Counted from the stretch's first letter, positions 1 through 10,339 are shown. The stretch is 64,000 bases of DNA from JBFJKD01 sp038106145 (GCA_038106145.1 JAYODD010000001.1:124001-188000), one strand, 5' to 3'. A program made the numbers and translations. The notes: generated by a model from the letters alone, not told the origin.

Positions 1-423
1 TTGCTCGCGGACGACATTCACTATTACATGCCGACGCGCTATACGCGCACCCGGCGCGAAACAGCCAAGGAATTTTCACAACCCGACGAAGCGGCGTTAT
101 TTGATGAAGATAAGGCCAGCATGGGCCTGCGTATTCGTCGCCTGGCGACAGGCATGGCCTGGGCTGAAGAGCCGCCATCGCGCACCCGCCGTATGGTCAG
201 CAATGTGCAGATTTACCCCACGGACAGGGCCGATCAATATGAGGTCGAATGTTGCTTTATGCTGTACCGCAATCGCCTCGAACGTCAGACCGATATCTTT
301 GTGGGTGCGCGCCGCGATTTGTTGCGACGCAGCGATAATACCCAGGGGTGGATGATTGCGCGCAGGGTGATTGTGCTGGATCAGGGTATGCTGCTGGCTA
401 ACAATATGAGTGTCTTTTTTTAG
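1..423 (+). CDS. Aromatic-ring-hydroxylating dioxygenase, beta (small) subunit, 5'-truncated
   Basis: The reading frame is open from base 1, so the true start lies outside the window. The 140 visible residues read LLADDIHYYMPTR near the start, then the RTRRMVSNV and GARRDLLRR motifs that are typical of small subunits of Rieske non-haem iron dioxygenases. Small subunits are usually 160-180 residues, so about 20-35 N-terminal residues are missing. In the family this NTF2-like subunit supports the hexameric oxygenase structurally, while the Rieske and iron centres sit on the alpha subunit, expected upstream. The substrate cannot be told from this piece. Confidence 0.85.
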   Translation: MLADDIHYYMPTRYTRTRRETAKEFSQPDEAALFDEDKASMGLRIRRLATGMAWAEEPPSRTRRMVSNVQIYPTDRADQYEVECCFMLYRNRLERQTDIFVGARRDLLRRSDNTQGWMIARRVIVLDQGMLLANNMSVFF

Positions 424-990
424 CGCTTTGCTGGCTTTGTGGCCCTGGCTGGCAACGGTGTAGCGAGCTGTTACCTTTGCGAGCAACCCGTGTTGCGCAT
501 CCATTATGGTTTAATTTGGCGTTTACACCCAAGCAGATCCGGCAAACGAACAAGCTGGTACGTTTGCAAAATAATTTAAAGCAAGGACTTTTGCTGATAA
601 CTACCACGGAGCCTGTCTCGTCTGTTCGCGTTTGATCATCGCTGCGAAAGGTTGCAAACAGGTGAAATTGGTGCTGCCAATCTGTTTATGTTTTTGATTA
701 AATTCCGTGCTTAGCCTGGTGTTCATCGCAATATTATTTTTCCTGTCGTTAAAGTCAAAAAATTATTCCCCGGCTAGTTAAAGTGATTTCTTGAAAAAGC
801 GGTCGGAGTGGGTAATTCTTAACAAAAAAATGTATGACTAGTGTTAAGTGTTTTTGTGATTGGCGCGAAATGCCCGAAATTCATAGATAAAACAACCGCA
901 TATATGTAATAATCGACCTGGCATTAACGATTTTGCCTGTAAAAATCACATGGCAAGCAATTGTCGAATAAAAAACGAGAGGAATCACCA
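424..990. other. Long AT-rich intergenic region, no gene seen
   Basis: This stretch of 567 bases between the dioxygenase subunit and the channel gene is visibly AT-richer than the coding DNA around it. The open frames inside it on either strand are short, lack convincing ribosome sites and show no recognisable protein. It presumably holds the promoter of the downstream channel gene; a weak pair (TTGGCG near 860 and TAGATA near 884) is the best I can see and I do not rely on it. No hairpin with a T tract follows the dioxygenase stop. Confidence 0.5.
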
Positions 991-2439
991 ATGGATTACA
1001 TCACGGGGTTTTGGGAACAATATGGTGGCGCGGTGGTAAATTTCGGAGTCGCGCTGGTCTTTTTGTTAGGTTTTTATATTGCGGCTCGCATAGTTCGAGC
1101 AATTATTAAAAAAGTTATGCTAAAAACCGAACTGGATAATCGCTTTGCCGAGACAGTTGGATTGAAAGACGGGTTTCCCGTTGAAAGTGTGGCCGGGGGT
1201 GTAGCGTTTTGGGTAATCATGACCTACGGCATTCTAACATTTTTCGATAAGCTCAATTTACAAAGCGTAGCCCAACCAATCGGTACGTTCCTCACTGAAA
1301 TATTTGCGTTTCTTCCCAAGCTTGGCGCGGCGGTGGGGTTATTAATCATCGCATGGGTTCTGGCGAGCTTGTTAAAATTATTTATCAATAAACTTGCCGG
1401 ACTGTTCGGTGTGGATAAACGCCTGAACGAGCTTGACGACACCGGCTCGGAAGAATTTACCGTCAGCGACTCGCTGGCGACTGCTGGTTACTGGTTTGTC
1501 TTCCTGTTATTTTTGCCGATGATACTCGGTGCGTTGCAAATGCAGGGCCTGGTAACTCCTTTGCAGGATATGTTCAGTAAAGTGTTTACCTATATGCCCA
1601 ATATCGTGTCGGCGCTACTGATATTTGTGGTGGGGTCTTTCGTGGGCCGTATAGTACGCAAAATTGTAAGTAGTTTACTGGTGGCGGCGGGCGCAGACGG
1701 GCTGAGCGAAAAACTCGGTCTACAGCAAAAAATATCTGCCCTGGTCGGTACACTGGCATTCACGGTGATCATGCTGTTGGTGGTAGTACAGTCGCTGGAC
1801 GCGCTAAAAATTGAAGCAGTGTCCGCTCCGGCTAAGAATATGATCGAGATGATCTTCCTTGCAGTACCGGGCATTATTTCGGCGGTACTGGTACTCGCCA
1901 TTTCCTATTTTGTCGGTAAATTACTCGCCGGGTTGGTGAGTGATTTACTGTCGTCCGCCGGGTTCAATAACGTGACGACAAAAATGGGTATTCGCGCGGA
2001 GCTGAAAAGAACGCCGAGTGAGTACGTTGGCAGTTTGGTGATGCTGGGCGTTATATTGTTTGCCCTGTTAGGCGCCACAGAGTTACTGGGTTTTGAACCG
2101 CTGGGTAATATCGTGACCGATCTTATCTACTTCGCTTTCCAGGTGCTGCTTGGTGCACTGGTGCTGGGTATCGGGATTATCGTTGCCAACAAGGTGTTTG
2201 AGGTAGTGGCGGGTTCGGGTATGAGTCCGGTTGCCGGTCATATGGCGCGCGCTGCCATTCTGGTGCTGGCCACCGCAATGGCATTGCGTCAAGTGGGTGT
2301 AGCTGAAGATATTATCAATCTGGCGTTTGGTTTAATGCTCGGCGCTCTGGCAGTAGGTGCCGCAATCGCCATCGGGCTTGGTTGCAAGGATATTGCCGGT
2401 CGCGAGGCGGAAAAAGTGATCGAAAAGCTACGCAAATAA
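991..2439 (+). CDS. Mechanosensitive-channel-type membrane protein with repeated conserved TM helices (CmpX-like)
   Basis: This 482-residue protein is almost entirely hydrophobic segments alternating with short charged loops. At least four repeats have the form 'P-x-I-x-S-A-x-L-I-x-x-V-G-x-x-x-x-x-x-x-R/K', as in the TM_helix (PF05552) family of MscS-related proteins found in cyanobacteria and as CmpX in Pseudomonas. The C-terminus reads AIGLGCKDIAGREAEK, the usual end of the family. I do not see the beta-domain of classic MscS, so channel activity is inferred. ATG 991 is preferred over the upstream TTG at 961 because GAGAGGA sits 7 bases before it. A good terminator follows at 2475. Confidence 0.75.
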   Translation: MDYITGFWEQYGGAVVNFGVALVFLLGFYIAARIVRAIIKKVMLKTELDNRFAETVGLKDGFPVESVAGGVAFWVIMTYGILTFFDKLNLQSVAQPIGTFLTEIFAFLPKLGAAVGLLIIAWVLASLLKLFINKLAGLFGVDKRLNELDDTGSEEFTVSDSLATAGYWFVFLLFLPMILGALQMQGLVTPLQDMFSKVFTYMPNIVSALLIFVVGSFVGRIVRKIVSSLLVAAGADGLSEKLGLQQKISALVGTLAFTVIMLLVVVQSLDALKIEAVSAPAKNMIEMIFLAVPGIISAVLVLAISYFVGKLLAGLVSDLLSSAGFNNVTTKMGIRAELKRTPSEYVGSLVMLGVILFALLGATELLGFEPLGNIVTDLIYFAFQVLLGALVLGIGIIVANKVFEVVAGSGMSPVAGHMARAAILVLATAMALRQVGVAEDIINLAFGLMLGALAVGAAIAIGLGCKDIAGREAEKVIEKLRK

Positions 2440-2474
2440 TCGCGGTTACTGCACCGCTTCAGGTGCGCTAATAT

Positions 2475-2501
2475 GGGGGCTGTTATTACAGCCCCTTTTT
2501 T
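2475..2501 (+). terminator. Rho-independent terminator after the channel gene
   Basis: A 7-bp stem, GGGGCTG pairing with CAGCCCC around a TTATTA loop, is followed directly by six Ts. It lies 36 bases after the stop codon of the channel gene and ends that single-gene transcript. Confidence 0.85.
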
Positions 2502-2570
2502 CGTCGGGGCTATTGATGCGCGGTTTTCTTGCTGGTCGGTAAACTGGCCATTTGTTAACAGTACCTCGCG

Positions 2571-4088
2571 GTGAAAATGATGGATCGGAATATTTTAATT
2601 GGTGGTAATGACGTGGGGCGGGTGTACCTAAACCCCCGTTACGCTAACCGCCACGGCCTGGTTGCCGGTGCCACTGGCACCGGTAAAACCGTTACCCTGC
2701 AATGTCTCGCGGAGAGTTTTTCCGAAGCAGGCGTCCCGGTATTTCTGGCGGATATAAAAGGCGATCTGGCCGGGCTTAGTCAACCGGGTAAGACGCACTC
2801 GAAGATCGATGAAAGGGTTGCGCGAATTGGTATCGACGATTTTACATTGAAAGGCTTTCCGGTTTCATTTTGGGATGTGTTTGGGGAGCGTGGTACCCCT
2901 GTGCGCGCTACTGTGTCTGAAATGGGCCCCCAATTGTTGTCTCGATTATTAGGTTTAAATGAAACACAGGAAAGTGTACTAACCCTTGTATTCCAGTTTG
3001 CCGACGACGAGGGCTTGTTGCTACTCGACCTCAAGGATCTGCGTACCAGTCTTGAACATATCGCGCAGGCAGGCAGCGATATGGGTGTTGGCTATAGCGT
3101 ATCCAAGGCATCAGTAAATGCCATCTTGCGGCGTCTACTCATGATCGAACGGGAGGGGGGCGATCTGTTTGTCGGAGAGCCCGGTTTGCTGCTGGATGAT
3201 CTAATCGCGCTGGACAAAAACGGCCGCGGCATGATCAATATTCTCGCTGCGGAAAAATTGATCTTGTCGCCGCGCATATACACCACCTTTTTATTATGGC
3301 TGCTGTCGGAGTTATTTGAGAATTTGCCGGAGGTGGGTGACCTGGAGAAACCAGTGATGGTATTTTTCTTCGACGAAGCGCATCTGTTATTTAACGATGC
3401 GCCGAAAGTATTGTTGGACAAGGTTGAACAGGTAGTGCGACTGATTCGTTCCAAAGGGGTCGGTGTGTATTTTATTAGCCAAAACCCCAGTGATTTACCT
3501 GATCGTGTACTGGGTCAACTGGGTAATCGGGTACAACATGCGTTACGCGCCTACACCCCCAAGGATCAGAAGGCCGTGCGGGTGGCAGCGCAGACATTTC
3601 GCGCCAACCCGAAGCTCGATACGGAGCGGGTAATTACCGAATTGGGGGTCGGGGAGGCGTTAGTGTCCGTGTTGCAGGATAAGGGAGTGCCGACCCCGGT
3701 GGAGCGCATATTAATTCGCCCGCCCAGTTCGCGCATCGGGCCGATCGACGACAGCGAGCGGCGCGCTATCATCGAAAAAAGTCCGCTGCATCGACGCTAC
3801 GCAAACGCGCACGACCCACATTCTGCTCACGAGGAATTACTAGCCAGAACCGCTGCTAAGACGCGGCGCGAAGACGCACCAAGACAAGCTGAACAGGCAG
3901 AACAGGATCGACACAACCGGCAAACGCGGGTGCGTGACCATGATCAGGTCCGGGGTGCTTCCCGCCGCGGTCCGGGGAGCAGACGTCAGGGGTTGGGGGA
4001 AGCATTTGCCAAAAGCGTGGCGCGCAGCGTGGGTAGTACCCTGGGGCGACGTATCCTGCGGGGTATTCTGGGTTCCATACTAAAGTAG
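2571..4088 (+). CDS. yjgR: HerA/FtsK-like P-loop ATPase of the DUF853 (YjgR) family
   Basis: The protein has about 505 residues and matches E. coli YjgR closely in the parts I can recall. It has a Walker A motif GATGTGKT near residue 35, the FLADIKGDL segment, RATVSEMGPQLLSRLL, a Walker B motif FFFDEAHLLF near residue 265, and the SKGVGVYFISQNPSDLP sensor region. The Arg- and Gln-rich tail after about residue 425 is low in complexity. The family belongs to the HerA-type DNA-pumping ATPases, but no precise role is known. GTG 2571, ATG 2577 and ATG 2580 are all possible starts; no Shine-Dalgarno decides between them. Confidence 0.88.
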   Translation: MKMMDRNILIGGNDVGRVYLNPRYANRHGLVAGATGTGKTVTLQCLAESFSEAGVPVFLADIKGDLAGLSQPGKTHSKIDERVARIGIDDFTLKGFPVSFWDVFGERGTPVRATVSEMGPQLLSRLLGLNETQESVLTLVFQFADDEGLLLLDLKDLRTSLEHIAQAGSDMGVGYSVSKASVNAILRRLLMIEREGGDLFVGEPGLLLDDLIALDKNGRGMINILAAEKLILSPRIYTTFLLWLLSELFENLPEVGDLEKPVMVFFFDEAHLLFNDAPKVLLDKVEQVVRLIRSKGVGVYFISQNPSDLPDRVLGQLGNRVQHALRAYTPKDQKAVRVAAQTFRANPKLDTERVITELGVGEALVSVLQDKGVPTPVERILIRPPSSRIGPIDDSERRAIIEKSPLHRRYANAHDPHSAHEELLARTAAKTRREDAPRQAEQAEQDRHNRQTRVRDHDQVRGASRRGPGSRRQGLGEAFAKSVARSVGSTLGRRILRGILGSILK

Positions 4089-4197
4089 TGCGGCGCGGTC
4101 AACATCTGGATCAACAACCCCTTAGCCTGAAACTGCTCTTGCCAGCGGGCTATACACCGTATAACAATCGAGGGCTCGTTATTAATATGATCAGGGC

Positions 4198-4608
4198 GTG
4201 CGTATGCTCAGTCTGGAAAAACGTATAGCGATTTCCTTATTCGGTCTACGGCTGAGTATTTTTCTGGTGATGTTGATGTGGACCATCGACAAGTTTTTAA
4301 ACCCCGCGCACGCGGCGGCGGTTTATGCAAAATTCTATGGCATTGGTGGTCTCGACAGTGGCGTCATGGCAACACTGGGCGCGATGGAAATAGCCCTGTT
4401 GCTTTTGTTCGTAGCAGGCGTACAAAAACTCTACACCTATGGTGCGGTGCTGTTGTTGCACGGCGTATCTACCTTGTCCTCTTTCAATCAATATCTGGCA
4501 CCATTCGACGGAGCTAATCTACTATTTTTTGCCCCCTGGCCCATGTTGGCGGCTTGCGGCGCGCTATTTCTGTTGCGCGATCAGGATCGCCTTTTGGTAA
4601 TTGGCTAG
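4198..4608 (+). CDS. Small DoxX-like integral membrane protein
   Basis: This 136-residue protein has about four hydrophobic helices: residues 10-27, 55-73, 78-95 and 105-125. The first helix ends in WTIDKFLNP, and HAAAVYAKFYGI follows, which resembles the DoxX/DoxD-like membrane family. It starts at GTG 4198, or at ATG 4204 two codons later. No partner is identifiable; the next gene on the same strand also encodes a small membrane protein and begins 85 bases downstream. Function is unknown. Confidence 0.6.
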   Translation: MRMLSLEKRIAISLFGLRLSIFLVMLMWTIDKFLNPAHAAAVYAKFYGIGGLDSGVMATLGAMEIALLLLFVAGVQKLYTYGAVLLLHGVSTLSSFNQYLAPFDGANLLFFAPWPMLAACGALFLLRDQDRLLVIG

Positions 4609-4693
4609 AAAGGTTTTACCCTGTAGCCTGCGGGCCTTGCCAGGCGGTTGTTAGTTAAGGGGGAGAGAGTAATAGTGTGGCAGCGAGACCAGT

Positions 4694-5086
4694 ATGCGTA
4701 ATGCATTAATTTTATTTGCCGCGGGCTGTGTCGGCGGCCTGGCCAACAGTTTAACAGTCTGGTGGTGCGGGGAGCTGGGTATCACCCAGTTGTTTGGGGT
4801 GGCCATTGCGCCGTCATTAAGCCCCGCCTGGCTGTATCCGCGTATCGTCTGGGGTGGTATCTGGGGTCTGTTGTTTTTGTTACCGTTAATTAATTCCCGG
4901 CCCTTGGTAAAAGGGTTACTGCTCAGTCTGTTGCCCACCGCGGTACAGCTATTTGTGGTTTTTCCACTACAAGCACATAAAGGGATTGGCGGCCTGGATC
5001 TGGGATTATTAACACCGGTGTTTGTCGTCTTTTTTAACGGAGTATGGGGCGTGGTGACGGCCCTGACCATCCGCTGGTCGAGATAA
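4694..5086 (+). CDS. Hypothetical small integral membrane protein
   Basis: The 130-residue protein has four predicted membrane helices and begins MRNALILFAAGCVGGLANS. The segment YPRIVWGGIWGLLFLLPL recalls small YagU-like or unnamed inner-membrane proteins of gammaproteobacteria. It sits 85 bases after the DoxX-like gene and converges on the acetoacetyl-CoA synthetase gene 43 bases away. The Shine-Dalgarno is weak. I recognise no function. Confidence 0.6.
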   Translation: MRNALILFAAGCVGGLANSLTVWWCGELGITQLFGVAIAPSLSPAWLYPRIVWGGIWGLLFLLPLINSRPLVKGLLLSLLPTAVQLFVVFPLQAHKGIGGLDLGLLTPVFVVFFNGVWGVVTALTIRWSR

Positions 5087-5129
5087 CCAACCTGATACAC
5101 GCCTTGGTGTAATGTGAAGGGCCGGGGAT

Positions 5130-7106
<1,977 letters not shown>

Positions 7107-7232
7107 GTGGTTATCCCGTAGTCTGATTGACAGGCGGGTATTATACTCGGTGACAGGCGGTGATGGTGGCTGGCGGGTTGATAATCGCGACGATGTTTGT
7201 CGTCTGCGGTGCGGAGTTTGCTGGAGGTAAAG

Positions 7233-7370
7233 GTGAATACTAATAAAAAACTATCCATCGCGGGGCGTCAATTGATCCGGAGTGTATTAGCGACAGATCC
7301 TGTGCCCAGTTGGTGGAGCGCAGCGCGCGGCGCTTGCGATCGGGACGCGGAACATTGGATCAGTTACTGA
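7233..7370 (+). CDS. Possible 45-residue small ORF translationally coupled to the PepSY gene
   Basis: A GTG at 7233 lies 5 bases after GGAGG (7223-7227), the best ribosome site in this intergenic region. The frame runs for 45 codons to a TGA at 7368-7370 that overlaps the ATG (7370) of the PepSY gene as TGATG. The peptide begins VNTNKKLSIAGRQLIRS and has no membrane helix or recognised domain. It may be a real small protein or only a leader that delivers ribosomes to the next gene. Coding status is uncertain. Confidence 0.35.
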   Translation: MNTNKKLSIAGRQLIRSVLATDPVPSWWSAARGACDRDAEHWISY

Positions 7371-8053
7371 TGCGCAAACTGCACCGCTGGCTGGGGGTTG
7401 TCGCCGCGGTGCAATTGCTGATCTGGACAGTTTCCGGCCTGTTTTTTGCCCTTATGCCCATTGATACGATTCGCGGCGCCCATTTGCTCGAACAACCGGC
7501 CGCCTATCGGCTGGGGCATGTCAGGCTGGTGTCACCCAGCTCGCTGGTGCGGCAGAACAGTGAACTGTCGATGGTCAGTCTCGATCAAATTCGCGTTAGT
7601 CAGCGCCTGAATATTCCGGTATACCTGATCGAAACCGAACAACAACAATGGGTATTTAACGCCGAAACCGGGGAACAACTGGCGCCATTAACTGAAGAGC
7701 AAGCCCGTGTGATAGCAGCCAACAGCGCGCGGCTGGCAGCGCGTTCCGCCACCTGGATCACCAGCGTTGCGTCCGGCAGCGAATACCGGGGCGGCGAACT
7801 GCCGGCCTGGAAAATCGAACTGGAAGGTCCCGAGCACGCGAACCTGTGGATAGGCGCCAACAGTGGCCAGGTGCGGGCGGTGCGCACCACCACATGGCGC
7901 ATCTACGATTTTCTGTGGAGCCTGCACATCATGAATTACGACGACCGGGAAAATTTCAATTCCTGGCTGCTAAAGGGTTTTGCGTTGTTGGGGGTGATCA
8001 CCATACTCTCGGGTATGGTGCTGTTTGTGGTGTCGCTAAGGCGCGGGAAATGA
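7370..8053 (+). CDS. PepSY-domain / PepSY-associated membrane protein
   Basis: The 227-residue protein opens with MRKLHRWLGVVAAVQLLIW followed by TVSGLFFA, the standard first helix of PepSY_TM proteins. A periplasmic region with PepSY-like features follows (ETGEQLAPLTEEQA), then a motif near DFLWSLHIMNYDDR, and a last helix (ALLGVITILSGMVLFVVSL). Such proteins often accompany iron or flavin-linked redox proteins in the inner membrane, but none is adjacent here. ATG 7370 is chosen rather than the upstream in-frame GTG 7310 because the family starts there and it overlaps the stop of a small upstream ORF. Confidence 0.8.
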   Translation: MRKLHRWLGVVAAVQLLIWTVSGLFFALMPIDTIRGAHLLEQPAAYRLGHVRLVSPSSLVRQNSELSMVSLDQIRVSQRLNIPVYLIETEQQQWVFNAETGEQLAPLTEEQARVIAANSARLAARSATWITSVASGSEYRGGELPAWKIELEGPEHANLWIGANSGQVRAVRTTTWRIYDFLWSLHIMNYDDRENFNSWLLKGFALLGVITILSGMVLFVVSLRRGK

Positions 8054-8285
8054 TTGTCAAAATTATCGTGGGCTTTATACTGAGGGCGTGCGCGATTTCC
8101 CACTGCATAAATCTAAAATCATATGGGGAGTCAATGCGTTAGGGTAAGGAGTCAAGGAAATAACAGGGTTCCTCGCTTTGTTCTGGAAAGGATGCAGATG
8201 TCTTGAAAAATCAGCTAAGTACAAAAGGGTAGGAACATGTGTCGAATAATCCTTTCGGCTGAGTGCGTGCGCGCGATATACAAAT

Positions 8286-8292
8286 GTTAGGT
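8286..8292 (+). other. attC right-core-like heptamer (GTTRRRY) before the cassette-like gene
   Basis: GTTAGGT matches the integron recombination core GTTRRRY and lies 13 bases before the ATG of the next gene, as in integron gene cassettes. The matching left half of an attC is not visible upstream. Another similar end, GCGTTAGGG near 8137, breaks the consensus at the last base. A heptamer this short is weak evidence alone; its value comes from the repeat of the same heptamer at 9015. Confidence 0.35.
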
Positions 8293-8305
8293 TTGCGGAG
8301 AGTTG

Positions 8306-8947
8306 ATGCAAAAATCAGAAAATGACCATGGCTCTAATAAGTTAAAGCAACATATGCCATGCATTGGGCACCTGAAATATTCTCTTCGTCCAAAACGCGA
8401 TCTTGGTCAGATTTTAGGAATGCATAAACTTCCTAGTGGCCGGGGAAGGCAAATCGCCGATGGCTTTGTACGGTTAGCTGAAAAATCCGCTATAGAGTAT
8501 GTGGAGGCAAGAGCTAAATTATTTAAATTTCTTGAACTGGGTAATGCTGATGACGAATATAGAGCAGGAGATCATTTTGAATCCTGCATTCAAAGTCTTC
8601 ATAGAGCTATTAATTATTTAGAACGCCTTAAGAGCCTTGGATATAAAAGAGGGGATGGTAGCCCTCTTGTACCTAAGCCACAAAATATGACTGTACTCCA
8701 TCAAAGTAATGCAAACTCGATAAGGGATTTTCGAGATGCAATTGAGCATCTCGAAAATGATATTCTAAAAGGACTTATACCAGAAACCCAAAGAACTGGC
8801 GTGCACTTGGGGTGGGACAAAGCCACCATCGGTTCTCATAATTTGGGTTATAAAGAAGTAGCAAAATGGATAGAGCAGATTAATAGGGTGGCGGCGATTC
8901 TCAGCGAAATTTATGTGACGGTTAGCTCGAATCAGACTGGTAAATAG
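8306..8947 (+). CDS. Hypothetical helical protein with an Rx4H motif, cassette-borne by appearance
   Basis: The 213-residue protein has no signal peptide or membrane helix and looks mostly alpha-helical. Its only notable motif is R143-DAIE-H148 inside IRDFRDAIEHLENDI, which fits the Rx4-6H signature of HEPN-fold proteins; the rest cannot confirm that fold. Codon use and base composition are clearly AT-richer than the neighbours, which suggests transfer. ATG 8306 has GCGGAG 5 bases before it. The gene almost fills the interval between two GTTAGGT heptamers, 13 bases after the first, and ends 15 bases before a GCCTAAC. Function is unknown; a toxin or defence role is speculation. Confidence 0.7.
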   Translation: MQKSENDHGSNKLKQHMPCIGHLKYSLRPKRDLGQILGMHKLPSGRGRQIADGFVRLAEKSAIEYVEARAKLFKFLELGNADDEYRAGDHFESCIQSLHRAINYLERLKSLGYKRGDGSPLVPKPQNMTVLHQSNANSIRDFRDAIEHLENDILKGLIPETQRTGVHLGWDKATIGSHNLGYKEVAKWIEQINRVAAILSEIYVTVSSNQTGK

Positions 8948-8962
8948 GCAATTAAATTTAAA

Positions 8963-9021
8963 GCCTAACAACCAAAACAAGTTGACTCAAAAAACGCGAG
9001 AATCTCCCTCGGGAGTTAGGT
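8963..9021 (+). repeat. Candidate integron attC site (59 bases)
   Basis: The segment opens with GCCTAAC (8963-8969) and closes with GTTAGGT (9015-9021). These are inverted copies at six of seven positions and fit the outer R'' and R' boxes of an attC. Total length of 59 bases and the position between two small genes also fit. Against it, the inner L'' and L' boxes do not pair convincingly, so this may be a decayed site or chance. Confidence 0.4.
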
Positions 9022-9028
9022 GCTAAGA

Positions 9029-9261
9029 ATGGCGAATCTTGAACTCATTGCAGCGGTCATCGGCCTTATTTTGGAAGTCGCAGGNNNNNNNNNNCAAATA
9101 AACTGAAGGCTCTCAGCAGGAAGAAGCTAGACGGGCTAGACGAGTGGCAAGACGAAATTGATAATTTGCTAGAGAATCAACGTAAGAAGCACTGGCGCTC
9201 AAACGTATTTATTGTTGTAGGTATTTGTTTGCAAACCTTCCCTGAGTATATTTTCGACTGA
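9029..9261 (+). CDS. Small membrane protein ORF interrupted by the assembly gap
   Basis: The first part, from ATG 9029 to 9084, reads MANLELIAAVIGLILEVAG. After the Ns an open frame from 9097 to the TGA at 9259-9261 reads NKLKALSRKKLDGLDEWQD and ends in a second hydrophobic stretch, SNVFIVVGICLQTFPEYIF. Together they suggest one protein of roughly 75-80 residues or more with a helix at each end around a charged middle. The two parts are in different frames with ten Ns between, which only means that the gap length is nominal. It starts 7 bases after a candidate attC and is AT-rich like its neighbour. Function is unknown. Confidence 0.45.
9085..9094. other. Assembly gap (run of ten Ns)
   Basis: Ten undetermined bases lie inside the AT-rich islet and split a small ORF. 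The true gap may be longer or shorter than ten bases. Sequence on either side should not be assumed to be exactly adjacent, although both sides share the same base composition. Confidence 0.99.
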
Positions 9262-9283
9262 ATTAGTATGGTTGGTTATTGGG

Positions 9284-9310
9284 TCCTAACCAATCAATGC
9301 AGCCGACGCC
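9284..9310 (+). repeat. Left half of a second attC-like site
   Basis: TCCTAAC followed by CAATCAATGCAGCCGACGCC resembles the 5' halves of chromosomal attC sites (R'' box, then an L'' box around GCAGCCGACG). It lies 22 bases after the stop of the gap-interrupted small ORF. The complementary right half is not found downstream, so the site would be truncated. TTGGTTA (9272-9278) also pairs with TAACCAA (9287-9293), so a plain hairpin is the alternative reading. Confidence 0.4.
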
Positions 9311-9445
9311 CTTACCTCGGATTTGCTCTGGCAATGGTTTTCGCGCTCTCCATGGCAGTCATATAAACCGATTAAGCCTGATATCATCTGTTTTTTAATT
9401 TTTCATTGTCTTCGAATAACCCGGCTAACTCGGAGGTCGCAAGCT

Positions 9446-10339
9446 ATGAGCACGCCATCACTCTCCTTTGGTCGGGTTACCGTGTACCTGGGTGCGAAAA
9501 ATGGCAAATACCCGGACGGTAATCAGGTGGTGATCCGCGGCAGCGACACCAAGGTCATCTTCGACACCCCGTTGGTGGCCAACAACCTCCAGAGGGAACT
9601 CGAAGGCACGGATATGGTTATTCTGGGCCACGTACACGAAGATCACACGGCGGGGATTCATTTGCTTCCGGAAGCCAAGGTTCTTGTTCACGAGGCGGAT
9701 GTGGATGCTATCCGCAGTATGGCAGGCTTGCTGCATCACTACGGTATGCCACCGGAACCCAGTGCGAAAATGGTGCCTTTTGTGACGGAAGAATTCTTTT
9801 TTCAGCCGCGGCCCGACGCTCAGAGTTATCGCTCGGAACAAAGCTGGAATGTGGGCCGAAGCACCATCACCGCCCTGCACACGCCGGGCCACACCGGCGG
9901 GCACTGCGCCCTGCTGGTGGAGCCCGAGGGCGTGTTGTTTATAGGCGATATTGACCTGTCCAGTTTTGGTCCTTACTACGGCGACGGCTGTTCCAATTTG
10001 CAGGGCTTTCGCCGCTCCATTGACCGTTTAAAGCAGATCGAAGCGAAAATCTGGGTGACGTCCCACCACAAGGGTGTGATCACCGAGCGGGAGACTTTTC
10101 TCGACTTGTTGCAGGCTTTTGCCGCCAAAATAGACCAGCGGGAAGCGGCCATTCTGGCAGCGATCGGCGAACAGCCCAGGACGCTGCGGGATCTGGTCGC
10201 GCATCGCTTCGTTTATCCCACCTGGTACGACGGATTATGGGCGGAAAGTTGCGAGACCTATACCATCACGCGGCACCTCGAAGAGTTGTTGGCAGCCGGC
10301 ACTGTGCGGGAAGATGAAGGGTTTTACTCGCTCGCGTAA
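9446..10339 (+). CDS. MBL-fold metallo-hydrolase
   Basis: The 297-residue protein carries the metallo-beta-lactamase metal site: HVHEDHTAG near residue 63 (HxHxDH), HTPGHTGGHCALLVE near 142, IGDIDLSSF near 165, and a late histidine in TSHHKGVI near 207. A C-terminal helical segment ending HLEELLAAGTVREDEGFYSL resembles the winged-helix tail of hydrolytic MBL proteins. Substrate is unknown. ATG 9446 is favoured over earlier in-frame codons because CGGAGG lies 9 bases upstream and the MBL fold begins just after it. Confidence 0.88.
   Translation: MSTPSLSFGRVTVYLGAKNGKYPDGNQVVIRGSDTKVIFDTPLVANNLQRELEGTDMVILGHVHEDHTAGIHLLPEAKVLVHEADVDAIRSMAGLLHHYGMPPEPSAKMVPFVTEEFFFQPRPDAQSYRSEQSWNVGRSTITALHTPGHTGGHCALLVEPEGVLFIGDIDLSSFGPYYGDGCSNLQGFRRSIDRLKQIEAKIWVTSHHKGVITERETFLDLLQAFAAKIDQREAAILAAIGEQPRTLRDLVAHRFVYPTWYDGLWAESCETYTITRHLEELLAAGTVREDEGFYSLA

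Noticed and set aside
97..504. Minus-strand open frame opposite the dioxygenase subunit
   Set aside because: It is the antisense shadow of a clearly conserved plus-strand protein and has no ribosome site or recognisable domain.
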